From Viridibacillus sp050279675 (lineage in GTDB: Bacteria; Bacillota; Bacilli; Bacillales_A; Planococcaceae): 64,000 nt of DNA. The DNA is taken from positions 1 to 64,000 of the forward strand of contig NZ_JBNNUK010000002.1 in the NCBI RefSeq assembly GCF_050279675.1. Reading direction: 5' to 3'. This document shows positions 17,377 to 25,814 of the stretch, in pieces. A model generated the notes under the pieces. That model made no database searches and was not told where the DNA came from. It was given only the letters and a program-made list of their open reading frames with translations. The stretch's first letter is position 1. The number at the start of each line of letters is the position of its first letter. The translations under genes and the position numbers were made by a program.

Positions 17377-18933
17377 ATGAGCTTTTCAGAAAAAAATACT
17401 ACTAATTCTCCTGATTCAGAAAATAAGGATTCTCAAAAACTAATCTTAACGCGCCTTACTGAAAATATAAAAAAAATCAAAGAAGTCCTTGGAAATAGCA
17501 CCGATATCATAATACGTGAGGTTGCAATTGGGAAATCTAAAAAGCAGCGTATTGCAATTATTTATACTGACGGACTAGCTGATAAAACGGCTATTACAGA
17601 TTTTATCATGGAATCTCTAATGTTGGACTTAGATACTACTCTCGACACAAACTCGGAAGATGTTATTCAATATCTAAAGGATTTTTGTCTTACAGTGGGT
17701 GATGTTAATGATATTACTGATTTTCAAACATTATTTCAGTCTATTCTAAATGGAGAAACAGTCATACTGCTAGAAGGTCAAACTAAAGGTATTTCCGCAA
17801 GTACTAAAAGTGCAAAGGATCGAGCGGTATCTCAGCCTACTACAGAATCAGTTGTCAAAGGGCCTCAGGAGTCATTTACAGAAACTCTTCGTACGAATAC
17901 GGCTTTGATTCGACGCAAAATTAAAAGTCCAAATCTTTGGATAAAATCAAGGGTTATTGGGAAAGTAACACAAACAGACGTTGCTGTAATGTATATAAAT
18001 GGAATTGCAAACGATAAAATAGTTAAAGAGGTATTTACTCGTTTAGATAGTATTGATATCGATGGAATTCTTGAGAGTGGTTATATTGAAGAGCTGATTC
18101 AAGATTCAAATTACACACTTTTCCCCACTGTCTATAACTCAGAGCGTCCGGATGTAATTGCAGCGGAACTATTAGAGGGTAAAATAGCTATCCTAGTAGA
18201 TGGTACGCCGTTTGTCCTTATTGTGCCTGCAATACTTACATCTTTTTTACAATCTGCAGAGGATTACTATCAACGCTCAATTGTTAGCACTCTAATACGT
18301 ATTTTAAGGCTTGGGGGAATAGCTGCTGCTTTAATGGCTCCGTCGCTTTATATAGCAATAACTACCTTTCATCAAGAAATGCTACCGACACCTATGCTAA
18401 TTAGTATCGCTTCCCAACGAGAAGGGGTACCGTTTCCGGCATTTGTTGAAGCTTTACTTATGGAAGTTGCCTTTGAAATATTAAGAGAAGCTGGGCTTCG
18501 AATGCCAAGGACGATAGGACCAGCAGTGTCGATTGTAGGTACATTAGTTATAGGACAAGCAGCGGTAGAAGCGGGGATTGTCTCAGCGGTAATGGTTATT
18601 ATTGTGTCTATCACAGCCATATGTAGTTTCCTTTTTCCAGCATATGAAATGTCCAGTACAATTCGTGTGTTGCGGTTTCCTTTAATGGTATTATCGGCTG
18701 CTTTTGGTTTATTTGGACTTTTTATGGGTACGATGGCCATAATCCTTCATTTATGTAGTCTTCGCTCTTTTGGAGTACCTTATATGACTCCTTTTGCACC
18801 ATTAGTCCCTGAGGATCAAAAGGATGCGATACTACTGTTTCCACGTAGTTCCTTATTAACTCGACCTCGTTTAATCAATCAAATTAATACTAAAAGAGGA
18901 AGCAAGTCTACGAAGAATAATGTAAATAATTAA
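17377..18933 (+). CDS. Spore germinant receptor A subunit (GerA family)
   Basis: 518 residues, usual for GerAA/GerKA. A hydrophilic amino-terminal domain of about 300 residues (two similar halves with AVMYINGIANDKIVKEVFTR and NGETVILLEG-type segments) precedes a membrane domain of four to five segments, including SLYIAITTFHQEMLPTPML, IGPAVSIVGTLVIGQAAVEAG and FGVPYMTPFAP. These are core family signatures. It sits in the inner spore membrane and, with the C, D and B subunits encoded next, forms the receptor that triggers germination. The start follows a GGAGGAGGGG site. The germinant cannot be read from sequence. Confidence 0.93.
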   Translation: MSFSEKNTTNSPDSENKDSQKLILTRLTENIKKIKEVLGNSTDIIIREVAIGKSKKQRIAIIYTDGLADKTAITDFIMESLMLDLDTTLDTNSEDVIQYLKDFCLTVGDVNDITDFQTLFQSILNGETVILLEGQTKGISASTKSAKDRAVSQPTTESVVKGPQESFTETLRTNTALIRRKIKSPNLWIKSRVIGKVTQTDVAVMYINGIANDKIVKEVFTRLDSIDIDGILESGYIEELIQDSNYTLFPTVYNSERPDVIAAELLEGKIAILVDGTPFVLIVPAILTSFLQSAEDYYQRSIVSTLIRILRLGGIAAALMAPSLYIAITTFHQEMLPTPMLISIASQREGVPFPAFVEALLMEVAFEILREAGLRMPRTIGPAVSIVGTLVIGQAAVEAGIVSAVMVIIVSITAICSFLFPAYEMSSTIRVLRFPLMVLSAAFGLFGLFMGTMAIILHLCSLRSFGVPYMTPFAPLVPEDQKDAILLFPRSSLLTRPRLINQINTKRGSKSTKNNVNN

Positions 18934-18974
18934 CGATATTTGTATGTAAAATAGTAATGATAGAGGTGATCGAC

Positions 18975-20171
18975 ATGAAAAGAATAACAATAATTATATT
19001 TCTTCTCTCGCTCACTCTACTATTGAATGGATGTTGGAGCAAACGTGAATTAAATGAATTAGCTATTGTTATGGCATTGGGAATTGATAAAATAGACGAT
19101 GAATTTGAGGTATCAATGCAAATTGTTAACCCGAGTGAAATTTCTACGAAAAACACTGGTGGTAAGAATTCTCCTGCTGTCACTTACCATGCAAAGGGTA
19201 AATCATTATTCGAAGCTGCACGGAGAATGACTACAATAATGCCTAGGAAACCCTATATGTCTCATCTTCAAATGCTAGTAATAGGAAAAGAATTGGCAGC
19301 TGAAGGGATAAAACAATCTTTAGATTTCCTATCAAGAGATCATGAAATTCGAAATGACTTTTACGTTGTCGTAGCCGATCAATCAACTGCAAAAGAAGTA
19401 TTGAATGTTTTAACACCTATAGAAAAGGTACCTGCTACCAAGTTGAAGAATTCTAATGAAGGTTCTCAAAAGTCATGGGCAACGACTTCAATCATTCAAT
19501 TAGATAAATTAATAAACAATCTAAGTAGTGATGGAAAGAGTACAGTATTGTCAACAATTGAAATAGTGGGGGACACAAAGTTAGGTATTGACCAAACAAA
19601 TGTAGAAAGAATCAAAACACCCGTGTTACTGGAATATACAGGATTATCAGTATTCAAAGAGGATAAGTTAGTAGGGAAATTAAATGAAGAAGAAAGCCAA
19701 GGTTATAATTTTCTAAAGGATGAGCTAAAAAGTACAATAGAAATCATGTCTTGTCCAAAAGGTGGGAAATTATCAACAGAAATAATTAAATCAAAAACTA
19801 AAGTGAAAGGAAAAATAATAAATGGTTCCCCTTCAATTGATGTCACTATCAATGTGGATCAAAACGTTGGTGAAATTGAATGTGATATCGATTTAAGTAA
19901 AATCAAGACGATGCATATGATAAATAAAAGTACAAGCAAACTAATTAAGGGGAAAATAAAAAAATCACTTGATAGCATCCAAAAGAAATATCAAGCTGAC
20001 GTGGTAGGTTTTGGTGAAGCTATTCATCGTGCTGATCCAAAAGAATGGAAGAAGATAAAGGGAAACTGGGAATCGCTATTCCCTGAGTTGAAGGTTAATG
20101 TAAAAGTAAAAGTCAATACACGTGGATTAGGTACTGTGCAAAACTCATTGCTATACAAGACAAAGGAGTAA
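18975..20171 (+). CDS. Spore germinant receptor C subunit, Ger(x)C lipoprotein
   Basis: 398 residues. The signal peptide ends in the lipobox LNGC (about residues 16-19), followed by WSKRELNELAIVMALGIDK, the diagnostic start of mature Ger(x)C proteins. Later segments such as ARRMTTIMPRKPYMSHLQ and LGTVQNSLL fit domains 1 to 3 of GerBC. The ATG at 18975 is chosen because AGAGGTG is spaced about 7 bases from it; an ATG at 18957 lies before that site. The lipoprotein docks on the outer face of the inner spore membrane beside the A and B subunits. Confidence 0.93.
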   Translation: MKRITIIIFLLSLTLLLNGCWSKRELNELAIVMALGIDKIDDEFEVSMQIVNPSEISTKNTGGKNSPAVTYHAKGKSLFEAARRMTTIMPRKPYMSHLQMLVIGKELAAEGIKQSLDFLSRDHEIRNDFYVVVADQSTAKEVLNVLTPIEKVPATKLKNSNEGSQKSWATTSIIQLDKLINNLSSDGKSTVLSTIEIVGDTKLGIDQTNVERIKTPVLLEYTGLSVFKEDKLVGKLNEEESQGYNFLKDELKSTIEIMSCPKGGKLSTEIIKSKTKVKGKIINGSPSIDVTINVDQNVGEIECDIDLSKIKTMHMINKSTSKLIKGKIKKSLDSIQKKYQADVVGFGEAIHRADPKEWKKIKGNWESLFPELKVNVKVKVNTRGLGTVQNSLLYKTKE

Positions 20172-20177
20172 TCTCAT

Positions 20178-20411
20178 ATGCTTCCAACAATAGGGATATT
20201 AGTTATTTCTACGGCCATTTCGCTGTTTGAAATGCCAAAACTATTGAAAAATAATAAAACAAAAGAATTATGGGTTTTTATAATATTACTATTAATTGGT
20301 ACAAGCTTGAGTATAGCAGTATGTTTAAAAGTTAAGCTTCCTAATCCATTAGATTGGATAACTTTTATTTATAAACCATTTAGTGAATTTATTATGACAA
20401 CATTAAAGTAG
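20178..20411 (+). CDS. Small two-helix membrane protein, germinant receptor D subunit
   Basis: 77 residues with two membrane segments, PTIGILVISTAISLFEMP and LWVFIILLLIGTSLSIAVCL, and a short tail ending in an amphipathic helix. It is six bases downstream of the C-subunit gene and upstream of the B-subunit gene. D subunits of about 70-80 residues with this layout accompany many ger operons and modulate germination. The assignment rests on size, topology and position, because D subunits are poorly conserved. It could easily be missed by automatic annotation. Confidence 0.7.
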   Translation: MLPTIGILVISTAISLFEMPKLLKNNKTKELWVFIILLLIGTSLSIAVCLKVKLPNPLDWITFIYKPFSEFIMTTLK

Positions 20412-20479
20412 AACAGCAATTTTAACGACATCTTCGAAATGTTAAAAAATAATTTAACAGTAAAAGAGGCAAGGAAACC

Positions 20480-21574
20480 GTGAATAAACAAATGATTAGT
20501 GTACGACAATTAACCATAATTGTCATGTTTTTTTCTATTGGTACAGCTATATTAATTTTGCCAGCAAGTATTTCACAACAGGTTAAACAAGATGCATGGA
20601 TAGCCACTCTTTTAGGTGTAGTATTAAGCTTATTAGTTGTCAAACTATTTATCATAGTAGGGAATATTACGACTAATCTAACTTTAGTGGAATCCTATGA
20701 AAATATTTTAGGCAAATATGTGGGGAAACTTATTTCTATTGCCTTCGTATTATTTTCCTTTTTTGCTGCTGGAGAACTCCTTTTTTATTTAGGGGATTTT
20801 ATGAAGTCTGCAGTTATGCCTGAAACACCTTTAGCAGCTTTTGGAACAATGTTTATGCTCGTTATTTGTTTTGGCGTTTACTTAGGGATCGAAACATTTG
20901 CACGTTCTGCTGAAATACTGTTCCCTATATTTGTTCTAATATTTGTTCTATTTGTCATTTTCATATCTCCTCAAATAGACATAAAGAATATTCAACCTAT
21001 ATTAGAAACGAGAACTAAACCATTGATACATAGCATATTACTTTTTACAAGTACATTTTCCTTCCCTTTAGTTGTTATGTTGATGGTTTTTCCTGCTTCC
21101 GTAAATATAAATAAATCAGTATCAAAAGGAATTTATATAGGTATAGTAGCTGGGGGAATTGTATTAGTTTCTGTAATCACTTTAGCAATCTTAGTCCTCG
21201 GAGCATCAAATGCCTCGCAGAAGTCCTATCCCAGCTATGCAATGGCTCAGAGAATATCTATAGGGAATATTCTTCAACGTATTGAGATAATAATGGCCTT
21301 TTTATGGATTACTACAATTTACATTAAGACGTTCATGTATTTTTATGCATCAGTTTTGGGTTTATCTCAAATACTCAAGATTAAAGATTATCGACCTCTT
21401 GTCTTGCCAATGGGGATGATTTTAATCGCCATTTCACTAATTATACATCCTAACATAATTCATTCAAATAAATTTAGTGAAGAGGTATGGTTACCGTATT
21501 CATTTACTTTTGCAATCTTACTTCCATTATTATTAGTCGTCGTTGCAAAATTAAGGAAGATAAAAAGTGAGTGA
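20480..21574 (+). CDS. Spore germinant receptor B subunit (GerAB/GerKB family)
   Basis: 364 residues with about ten membrane segments, the size and fold of GerAB proteins in the amino acid-polyamine-organocation superfamily. It starts MISVRQLTIIVMFFSIGTAI, includes LGKYVGKLISIAFVLFSFFA and VMLMVFPASVN, and ends in LLVVVAKLRKIK. This subunit binds the germinant in characterised receptors. The start is a GTG at 20480 with AAGAGG and AAGGA upstream; the ATG four codons later has no better site. It is last in the A-C-D-B operon and is followed by a terminator. Confidence 0.92.
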   Translation: MNKQMISVRQLTIIVMFFSIGTAILILPASISQQVKQDAWIATLLGVVLSLLVVKLFIIVGNITTNLTLVESYENILGKYVGKLISIAFVLFSFFAAGELLFYLGDFMKSAVMPETPLAAFGTMFMLVICFGVYLGIETFARSAEILFPIFVLIFVLFVIFISPQIDIKNIQPILETRTKPLIHSILLFTSTFSFPLVVMLMVFPASVNINKSVSKGIYIGIVAGGIVLVSVITLAILVLGASNASQKSYPSYAMAQRISIGNILQRIEIIMAFLWITTIYIKTFMYFYASVLGLSQILKIKDYRPLVLPMGMILIAISLIIHPNIIHSNKFSEEVWLPYSFTFAILLPLLLVVVAKLRKIKSE

Positions 21575-21646
21575 TTGGTCGTTTACAGAGGGATTTCAAT
21601 AATTGGAGTAAAACTTAGCTTGACTAACGGTAACAACTATAATAAG

Positions 21647-21693
21647 AAAACCACTAGCAGCCGTTCAAAATTTGCTTGTGGTTTTTATTTTTT
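21647..21693 (+). terminator. Terminator of the germination operon
   Basis: A 13-bp stem with one mismatch (21647-21659 with 21673-21685) is followed by a T-rich run. The rest of 21575-21890 has no supported gene. Confidence 0.75.
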
Positions 21694-21890
21694 CATTTCA
21701 ATACGATTCACTGTACTATTTACAAGTTTGTGCGCTTTTATAAAAAATATTTCCAATTATTTTTGACGGGAAAAGGAAAATATATATTTTTAATATAAAT
21801 AACGGATAAAGAAAAAATCAAGTTCATTAATGTTCTTATAAATATCCATTTAATATGGCTTCTTCCTTAATCGCTCCTATTATCATTAAT

Positions 21891-23297
21891 TCATCTGACA
21901 GGGAAGGAAATGTTGTATTTTTCCATCCTTCTATAAAGTGTACGTACACTTATTCCTAGTTGATCGGCAACTAACTTCTTACCTTCATAATCAAAACCAA
22001 AACGATTTAGTGCTTGAAGTATTCCTTCCTTTTCCATTGCCTTTAAATCATTTTTTCCCTTCAACTTCTTAGGTGAATGGGTGAGTGTTGAATGTAAGAA
22101 ATCAGGAAGTGAAGATTCTGTGAGTTGATTGCTTCTCTCCATATTCATACTATACTCAATGACATTTTCGAGTTCGCGAATATTTCCTGGCCAGTGATAA
22201 TGTTGTAATCTTTTTAAATAGCCTTCTGAGCATGTCTGAATGAATTTACCTGTCCGATTTTGAAGACGATCTATTAAGATAGGGACTAATGATTCTATGT
22301 CTTCTTTTCTTTCTCTTAATGCTGGTAAGTGGATTGGGATGACATTTAATCTATAATACAAGTCTGAACGGAATTGTTTAGCCTCCATCATTTCCTCAAG
22401 AGGTTGATTAGTGGCAGCAATCACACGAATATTCACTTTCTTAGGATTGATTCCGCCTATTCGATTAACCATCCCATCTTGTAAAACTTTTAATAGCTTT
22501 GGTTGTAAATGGACAGGCAAATCTGCAACTTCATCTAAAAATAATGTTCCTCGATCTGCAAGTTCAAAATACCCTGGCTTGCCTTTTTTGTTTGCCCCAG
22601 TAAATGCTCCTTCCTCATATCCGAATAATTCACTTTCAAATAATGTTTCAGGAATGCTAGCACAATTGATTTCTATGAATTTACCTTTTCTTATCATACT
22701 TTGCTCATGTATAAACTTTGCTAAAAGGCTTTTTCCTGTACCCGTTTCACCTGTAATAACGATTGAAGATGTACTGTTAGCAATTCTAGAAAGAAGTTCT
22801 TTTAGTTTTTTTAGTTGAGTATTGTTCCCAATAATATAATTAATATTTTCCTTCGAATCTCTCCCTGTGTACTTAAATTCTCCGGAACCAGCCAATATCG
22901 TTAAAATGATATCGCTTAATTGTGTTAACCAGTACTTAAATTGATCTTGTTGTGCTATTAACTTTTCTTGCCCCTCTGAAGTGAAACTGACAAAGGAAAG
23001 AAAGCCATAATGGTTATCATTTTTTGTGATTTTAATTAGAATTTCTGCTTTTGAAGGGCAGTTCGATTGGAAGTGGCAACCTTTACACATTTTCATATGT
23101 CCGGGGTCTTTTACAAAACTAACAGCTTCTTTGTTTTGTTTTTGAAAAAATGGTATATAGACTCGATCTTTTTTTTGTACTTTATATTCTTCAGTGGATG
23201 CTATTAATAGACCTTCATAATTAAAGAAAGCAATTTCGACTTGTAAAAGTTCTGCAAATGTTCGAATAGTCTTTGTAATTGAGGAAATAGATGACAT
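21891..23297 (-). CDS. Sigma-54-dependent transcriptional activator
   Basis: 468 residues. Residues 1-140 form a sensory domain containing CKGCHFQSNC, a Cys-x2-Cys-x5-Cys cluster at 71, 74 and 80 that may bind metal or sense redox. Residues about 155-390 are the AAA+ sigma-54 interaction domain: Walker A GETGTGKS, the sigma-54-contacting GYEEGAFTGA loop, Walker B TLFLDEVADLP. The carboxy end is a Fis-type helix-turn-helix (LVADQLGISVRTLYRRMEKY). The ATG has GGGAGG 8 bases upstream. It diverges from the catabolic operon, whose promoter is a perfect -24/-12 element, so this is almost certainly its activator. RocR of arginine catabolism is the closest functional analogue I know. Confidence 0.93.
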   Translation of the reverse strand: MSSISSITKTIRTFAELLQVEIAFFNYEGLLIASTEEYKVQKKDRVYIPFFQKQNKEAVSFVKDPGHMKMCKGCHFQSNCPSKAEILIKITKNDNHYGFLSFVSFTSEGQEKLIAQQDQFKYWLTQLSDIILTILAGSGEFKYTGRDSKENINYIIGNNTQLKKLKELLSRIANSTSSIVITGETGTGKSLLAKFIHEQSMIRKGKFIEINCASIPETLFESELFGYEEGAFTGANKKGKPGYFELADRGTLFLDEVADLPVHLQPKLLKVLQDGMVNRIGGINPKKVNIRVIAATNQPLEEMMEAKQFRSDLYYRLNVIPIHLPALRERKEDIESLVPILIDRLQNRTGKFIQTCSEGYLKRLQHYHWPGNIRELENVIEYSMNMERSNQLTESSLPDFLHSTLTHSPKKLKGKNDLKAMEKEGILQALNRFGFDYEGKKLVADQLGISVRTLYRRMEKYNISFPVR

Positions 23298-23429
23298 TCA
23301 TACAACCTCCCACTGTTAGAGTGTAATTATTTCTGAAAAGTAAGTTTAGACACAGAAATCGAAATATCAATCAACCATTCTACTAAATAATTAGTGTTTT
23401 TAATTATATTTACTTTTCCATAATGGAAT

Positions 23430-23447
23430 AATTATGATGTCATAATT
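23430..23447. promoter_or_regulatory. Palindrome, candidate upstream activator site 1
   Basis: AATTATGA, two bases, TCATAATT is a perfect 8-2-8 palindrome about 115 bases upstream of the -24 element. That is the usual distance for binding of a sigma-54 activator. Confidence 0.5.
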
Positions 23448-23463
23448 GTAGATGAATAGAGTT

Positions 23464-23506
23464 AAAATTGTCAATTTTCAGTCAATAATGACAAAATGAC
23501 AATTTT
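23464..23506. promoter_or_regulatory. Inverted repeat, candidate upstream activator site 2
   Basis: AAAATTGTCA at 23464-23473 and TGACAATTTT at 23497-23506 are exact 10-bp inverted copies, with a further TGACA at 23489-23493 between them. The set lies about 40-80 bases before the -24 element. Confidence 0.5.
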
Positions 23507-23544
23507 CTTTTGATCAAAAGCTAGGAATGATAACGAATGTAAGT

Positions 23545-23560
23545 TGGCACGCTATTTGCT
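23545..23560 (+). promoter_or_regulatory. Sigma-54 (-24/-12) promoter
   Basis: TGGCAC at 23545-23550, five bases, then TTGCT at 23556-23560 is an exact match to the sigma-54 consensus with the correct GG-GC spacing. Transcription should begin near 23571, about 25 bases before the SDR start codon. A sigma-54 activator gene diverges from this interval. Confidence 0.93.
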
Positions 23561-23595
23561 TTATTATTTATAAAACAGTTCAAGGGGGTTTTTAC

Positions 23596-24372
23596 ATGGA
23601 AATGGATTATTTTAAACTTACTAACAAAGTAGCAGTTGTAACAGGAGCAGCCTCTGGAATTGGATATGCTACAGCAGAGCTTTTGGCTGAAGTAGGTTTA
23701 CGTGTCATTTTACTAGATATCGATGAAGTAAAAGGTACGCAAGCCGCTAGAACAATTCTGGAGCGGGGTTATCAAGCACAATTTATAAAATGTGATGTGA
23801 CAAGTGCAGCAAATTGCCAAGCAGTAAGTGAGGAGATTAAGCAAACATATGGCAATGTAGATGTACTTTTCAATAATGCAGGTATTATTAAACGAAAAAC
23901 TGTTGTGGATTTAGAAGAACATGAATGGGATGCAGTTATAGATGTTTCATTAAAAGGTGTTTATCTTCTATCTAAATTCATCATTCCTATTATGGCTGAA
24001 GGTACAGGTGGAAGTATTATCAATACCGGATCTGGTTGGGGACTAAAAGGTGGTGACAAAGCTGCGTCATATTGTGCGGCAAAGGCTGGTGTTGTCAATT
24101 TGACAAAAGCAATGGCAATTGACCATGGACCACAGAATATCCGTGTCAATTGTATCTGTCCAGGGGATACAGATACACCGTTATTGAGAAGTGAGGCACA
24201 ACAGTTAAATCTCGAAGAAGGCTCTTTCTTAAAAGATTCCGCAGTGAACCGTCCATTGGCACGATTAGGAACACCACAAGATATTGCTAAGGGAGTTTTA
24301 TTCTTAGCAAGCGATTTATCAAGTTGGGTAACAGGAACGGAATTAGTAGTTGACGGTGGCGGCTTGGCATAA
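23596..24372 (+). CDS. SDR-family NAD(P)-dependent dehydrogenase
   Basis: 258 residues, a classical short-chain dehydrogenase: VAVVTGAASGIGYATAELL (TGxxxGxG cofactor loop), the acidic DIDE after the second strand that favours NAD, NNAGII, catalytic Ser in TGSGWG, YCAAKAG with the catalytic Tyr and Lys, and a CPGDTDTP lid. It probably oxidises a hydroxyl group of the substrate or an intermediate. AAGGGGG 7 bases before 23596 fixes the ATG; the frame is open upstream only because it runs through the sigma-54 promoter. First gene of the sigma-54 operon. Confidence 0.9.
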   Translation: MEMDYFKLTNKVAVVTGAASGIGYATAELLAEVGLRVILLDIDEVKGTQAARTILERGYQAQFIKCDVTSAANCQAVSEEIKQTYGNVDVLFNNAGIIKRKTVVDLEEHEWDAVIDVSLKGVYLLSKFIIPIMAEGTGGSIINTGSGWGLKGGDKAASYCAAKAGVVNLTKAMAIDHGPQNIRVNCICPGDTDTPLLRSEAQQLNLEEGSFLKDSAVNRPLARLGTPQDIAKGVLFLASDLSSWVTGTELVVDGGGLA

Positions 24373-24401
24373 CGATAACCAAAATATTAGGAGGTAATAC
24401 T

Positions 24402-25790
24402 ATGACAAAAAAGGTGCACCCATACATCCCAAATATGGTCCCTAAAGTTAAGGAAGAAATGCTTAAAGCAATTGGGGTAGAAAACAGTATGGAATTATAT
24501 TCATGTATCCCTGAAGAACTTCGGCTGAAGGAAGAAATGAATATACCAAAAGCATTAACAGAATACGAATTACGAAGACATATTGAAGGTCTTTTGAAGA
24601 AAAATATTAGTACAAACGACTATATTAACTTTTTAGGTGCCGGCTGTTGGCAACATTTTGTTCCAGCAGTTTGTGATGAAATCAATCAAAGATCTGAATT
24701 CTTAACAGCTTATGCTGGAGAGCCGTATGAAGATCATGGTAGATTTCAGTCATTATTTGAATATCAAAGTCTATTAGCGGAACTTGTAGATATGGATGTT
24801 GTGAATGTACCTACATTCGATTGGGGGCAGGCTGCGGCGACTTCAATTAGAATGGCCGCTCGCATTAATGGAAGAAAGAAAGTTTTAATAGCTTCTACAG
24901 TTGCTCCAGAAAGAACAAAGATTATTAATAACTACGGTTCACCAGAGCTCGAATTTACCAATATCGCTTTCGATCTTGATACAGGTTTAATGGACTTAGA
25001 TGACTTGAATAGTAAAATTTCAAATGAAGTAGCAGCGATTTACTTTGAAAATCCATCCTATTTAGGATTTATTGAATCCCAAGGTAATGAGATTTCTGAA
25101 ATCGCTAAAGATCATGATGTATTACTTGTTGTAGGGGTGGATCCTATCTCATTAGGTGTATTGGCACCACCAAGTAATTATGGAGCTGATATTGTTTGTG
25201 GAGATTTACAACCACTTGGTATGCATATGAATTACAGCGGTGGCCAAGCAGGTTTTATCGCTACTCGTGATGAAGAAACTTTCATTAATGAGTTTCCATC
25301 ACGTTTATTTGGCATCGTACCAACAATAAAAGAAGGGGAATATGGATTTGGTGATGTGGCGTATGAACGTACTTCTTTTGCCCAAAGAGAAAAAGGGAAA
25401 GAATCAGTTGGTACTCAAACGGCATTATGGGGAATCACAGCTGGCGTGTACTTATCTTTATTAGGACCTGAGGGGATGTATGAATTAGGGCAAACCATTA
25501 TGCAAAATAGTCAATACACAGTAAAGAAATTGAATAAAATTGCGGGTATACAAGGTTCTAGAATTGTTTCACCATTCTTTAAAGAATTTATTGTAGACTT
25601 TAACAAAACGGGAATCTCTGTTCAAACAATTAATGAACTGTTATTAGAAAAGAAAATTTTTGGTGGTAAGGATCTTTCAAAGGAGTTCCCAGAGTATGGA
25701 CAATGTGCTCTATTTTGTGTGACAGAGGTTCATACGAAAGAAGATATGGATTGTTTGATAGATGCACTTGAAGAGATTGTAACAAAATAA
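24402..25790 (+). CDS. GcvPA-like PLP-enzyme subunit, divergent paralogue
   Basis: 462 residues, matching glycine decarboxylase subunit 1 end to end: YIPNMVPKVKEEMLKAIGV, then FLGAGCWQHFVPAVCDEI, FEYQSLLAELVDMDVVN. Several normally conserved spots differ. The substrate-loop region that in true GcvPA reads like TPYQPEISQG is here AGEPYEDHGRFQ, and the usual YDGGTALAEA is FDWGQAAATS. No gcvT or gcvH is near. It should pair with the next gene. I infer a PLP enzyme acting on an amino acid other than glycine, or glycine chemistry without the cleavage system. AGGAGG precedes the ATG. Confidence 0.85.
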   Translation: MTKKVHPYIPNMVPKVKEEMLKAIGVENSMELYSCIPEELRLKEEMNIPKALTEYELRRHIEGLLKKNISTNDYINFLGAGCWQHFVPAVCDEINQRSEFLTAYAGEPYEDHGRFQSLFEYQSLLAELVDMDVVNVPTFDWGQAAATSIRMAARINGRKKVLIASTVAPERTKIINNYGSPELEFTNIAFDLDTGLMDLDDLNSKISNEVAAIYFENPSYLGFIESQGNEISEIAKDHDVLLVVGVDPISLGVLAPPSNYGADIVCGDLQPLGMHMNYSGGQAGFIATRDEETFINEFPSRLFGIVPTIKEGEYGFGDVAYERTSFAQREKGKESVGTQTALWGITAGVYLSLLGPEGMYELGQTIMQNSQYTVKKLNKIAGIQGSRIVSPFFKEFIVDFNKTGISVQTINELLLEKKIFGGKDLSKEFPEYGQCALFCVTEVHTKEDMDCLIDALEEIVTK

Positions 25791-25814
25791 ACGTCTACAA
25801 AAGGAGTTTTGAGA

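Noticed and set aside
21575..21766. 63-codon frame after the germination operon
   Set aside because: It runs through the terminator hairpin at 21647-21693 and has no ribosome binding site of its own.
23527..23595. 23-codon amino-terminal extension of the first SDR
   Set aside because: It would be translated from DNA that is the sigma-54 promoter, upstream of the expected RNA start. The ATG at 23596 has a good ribosome binding site.
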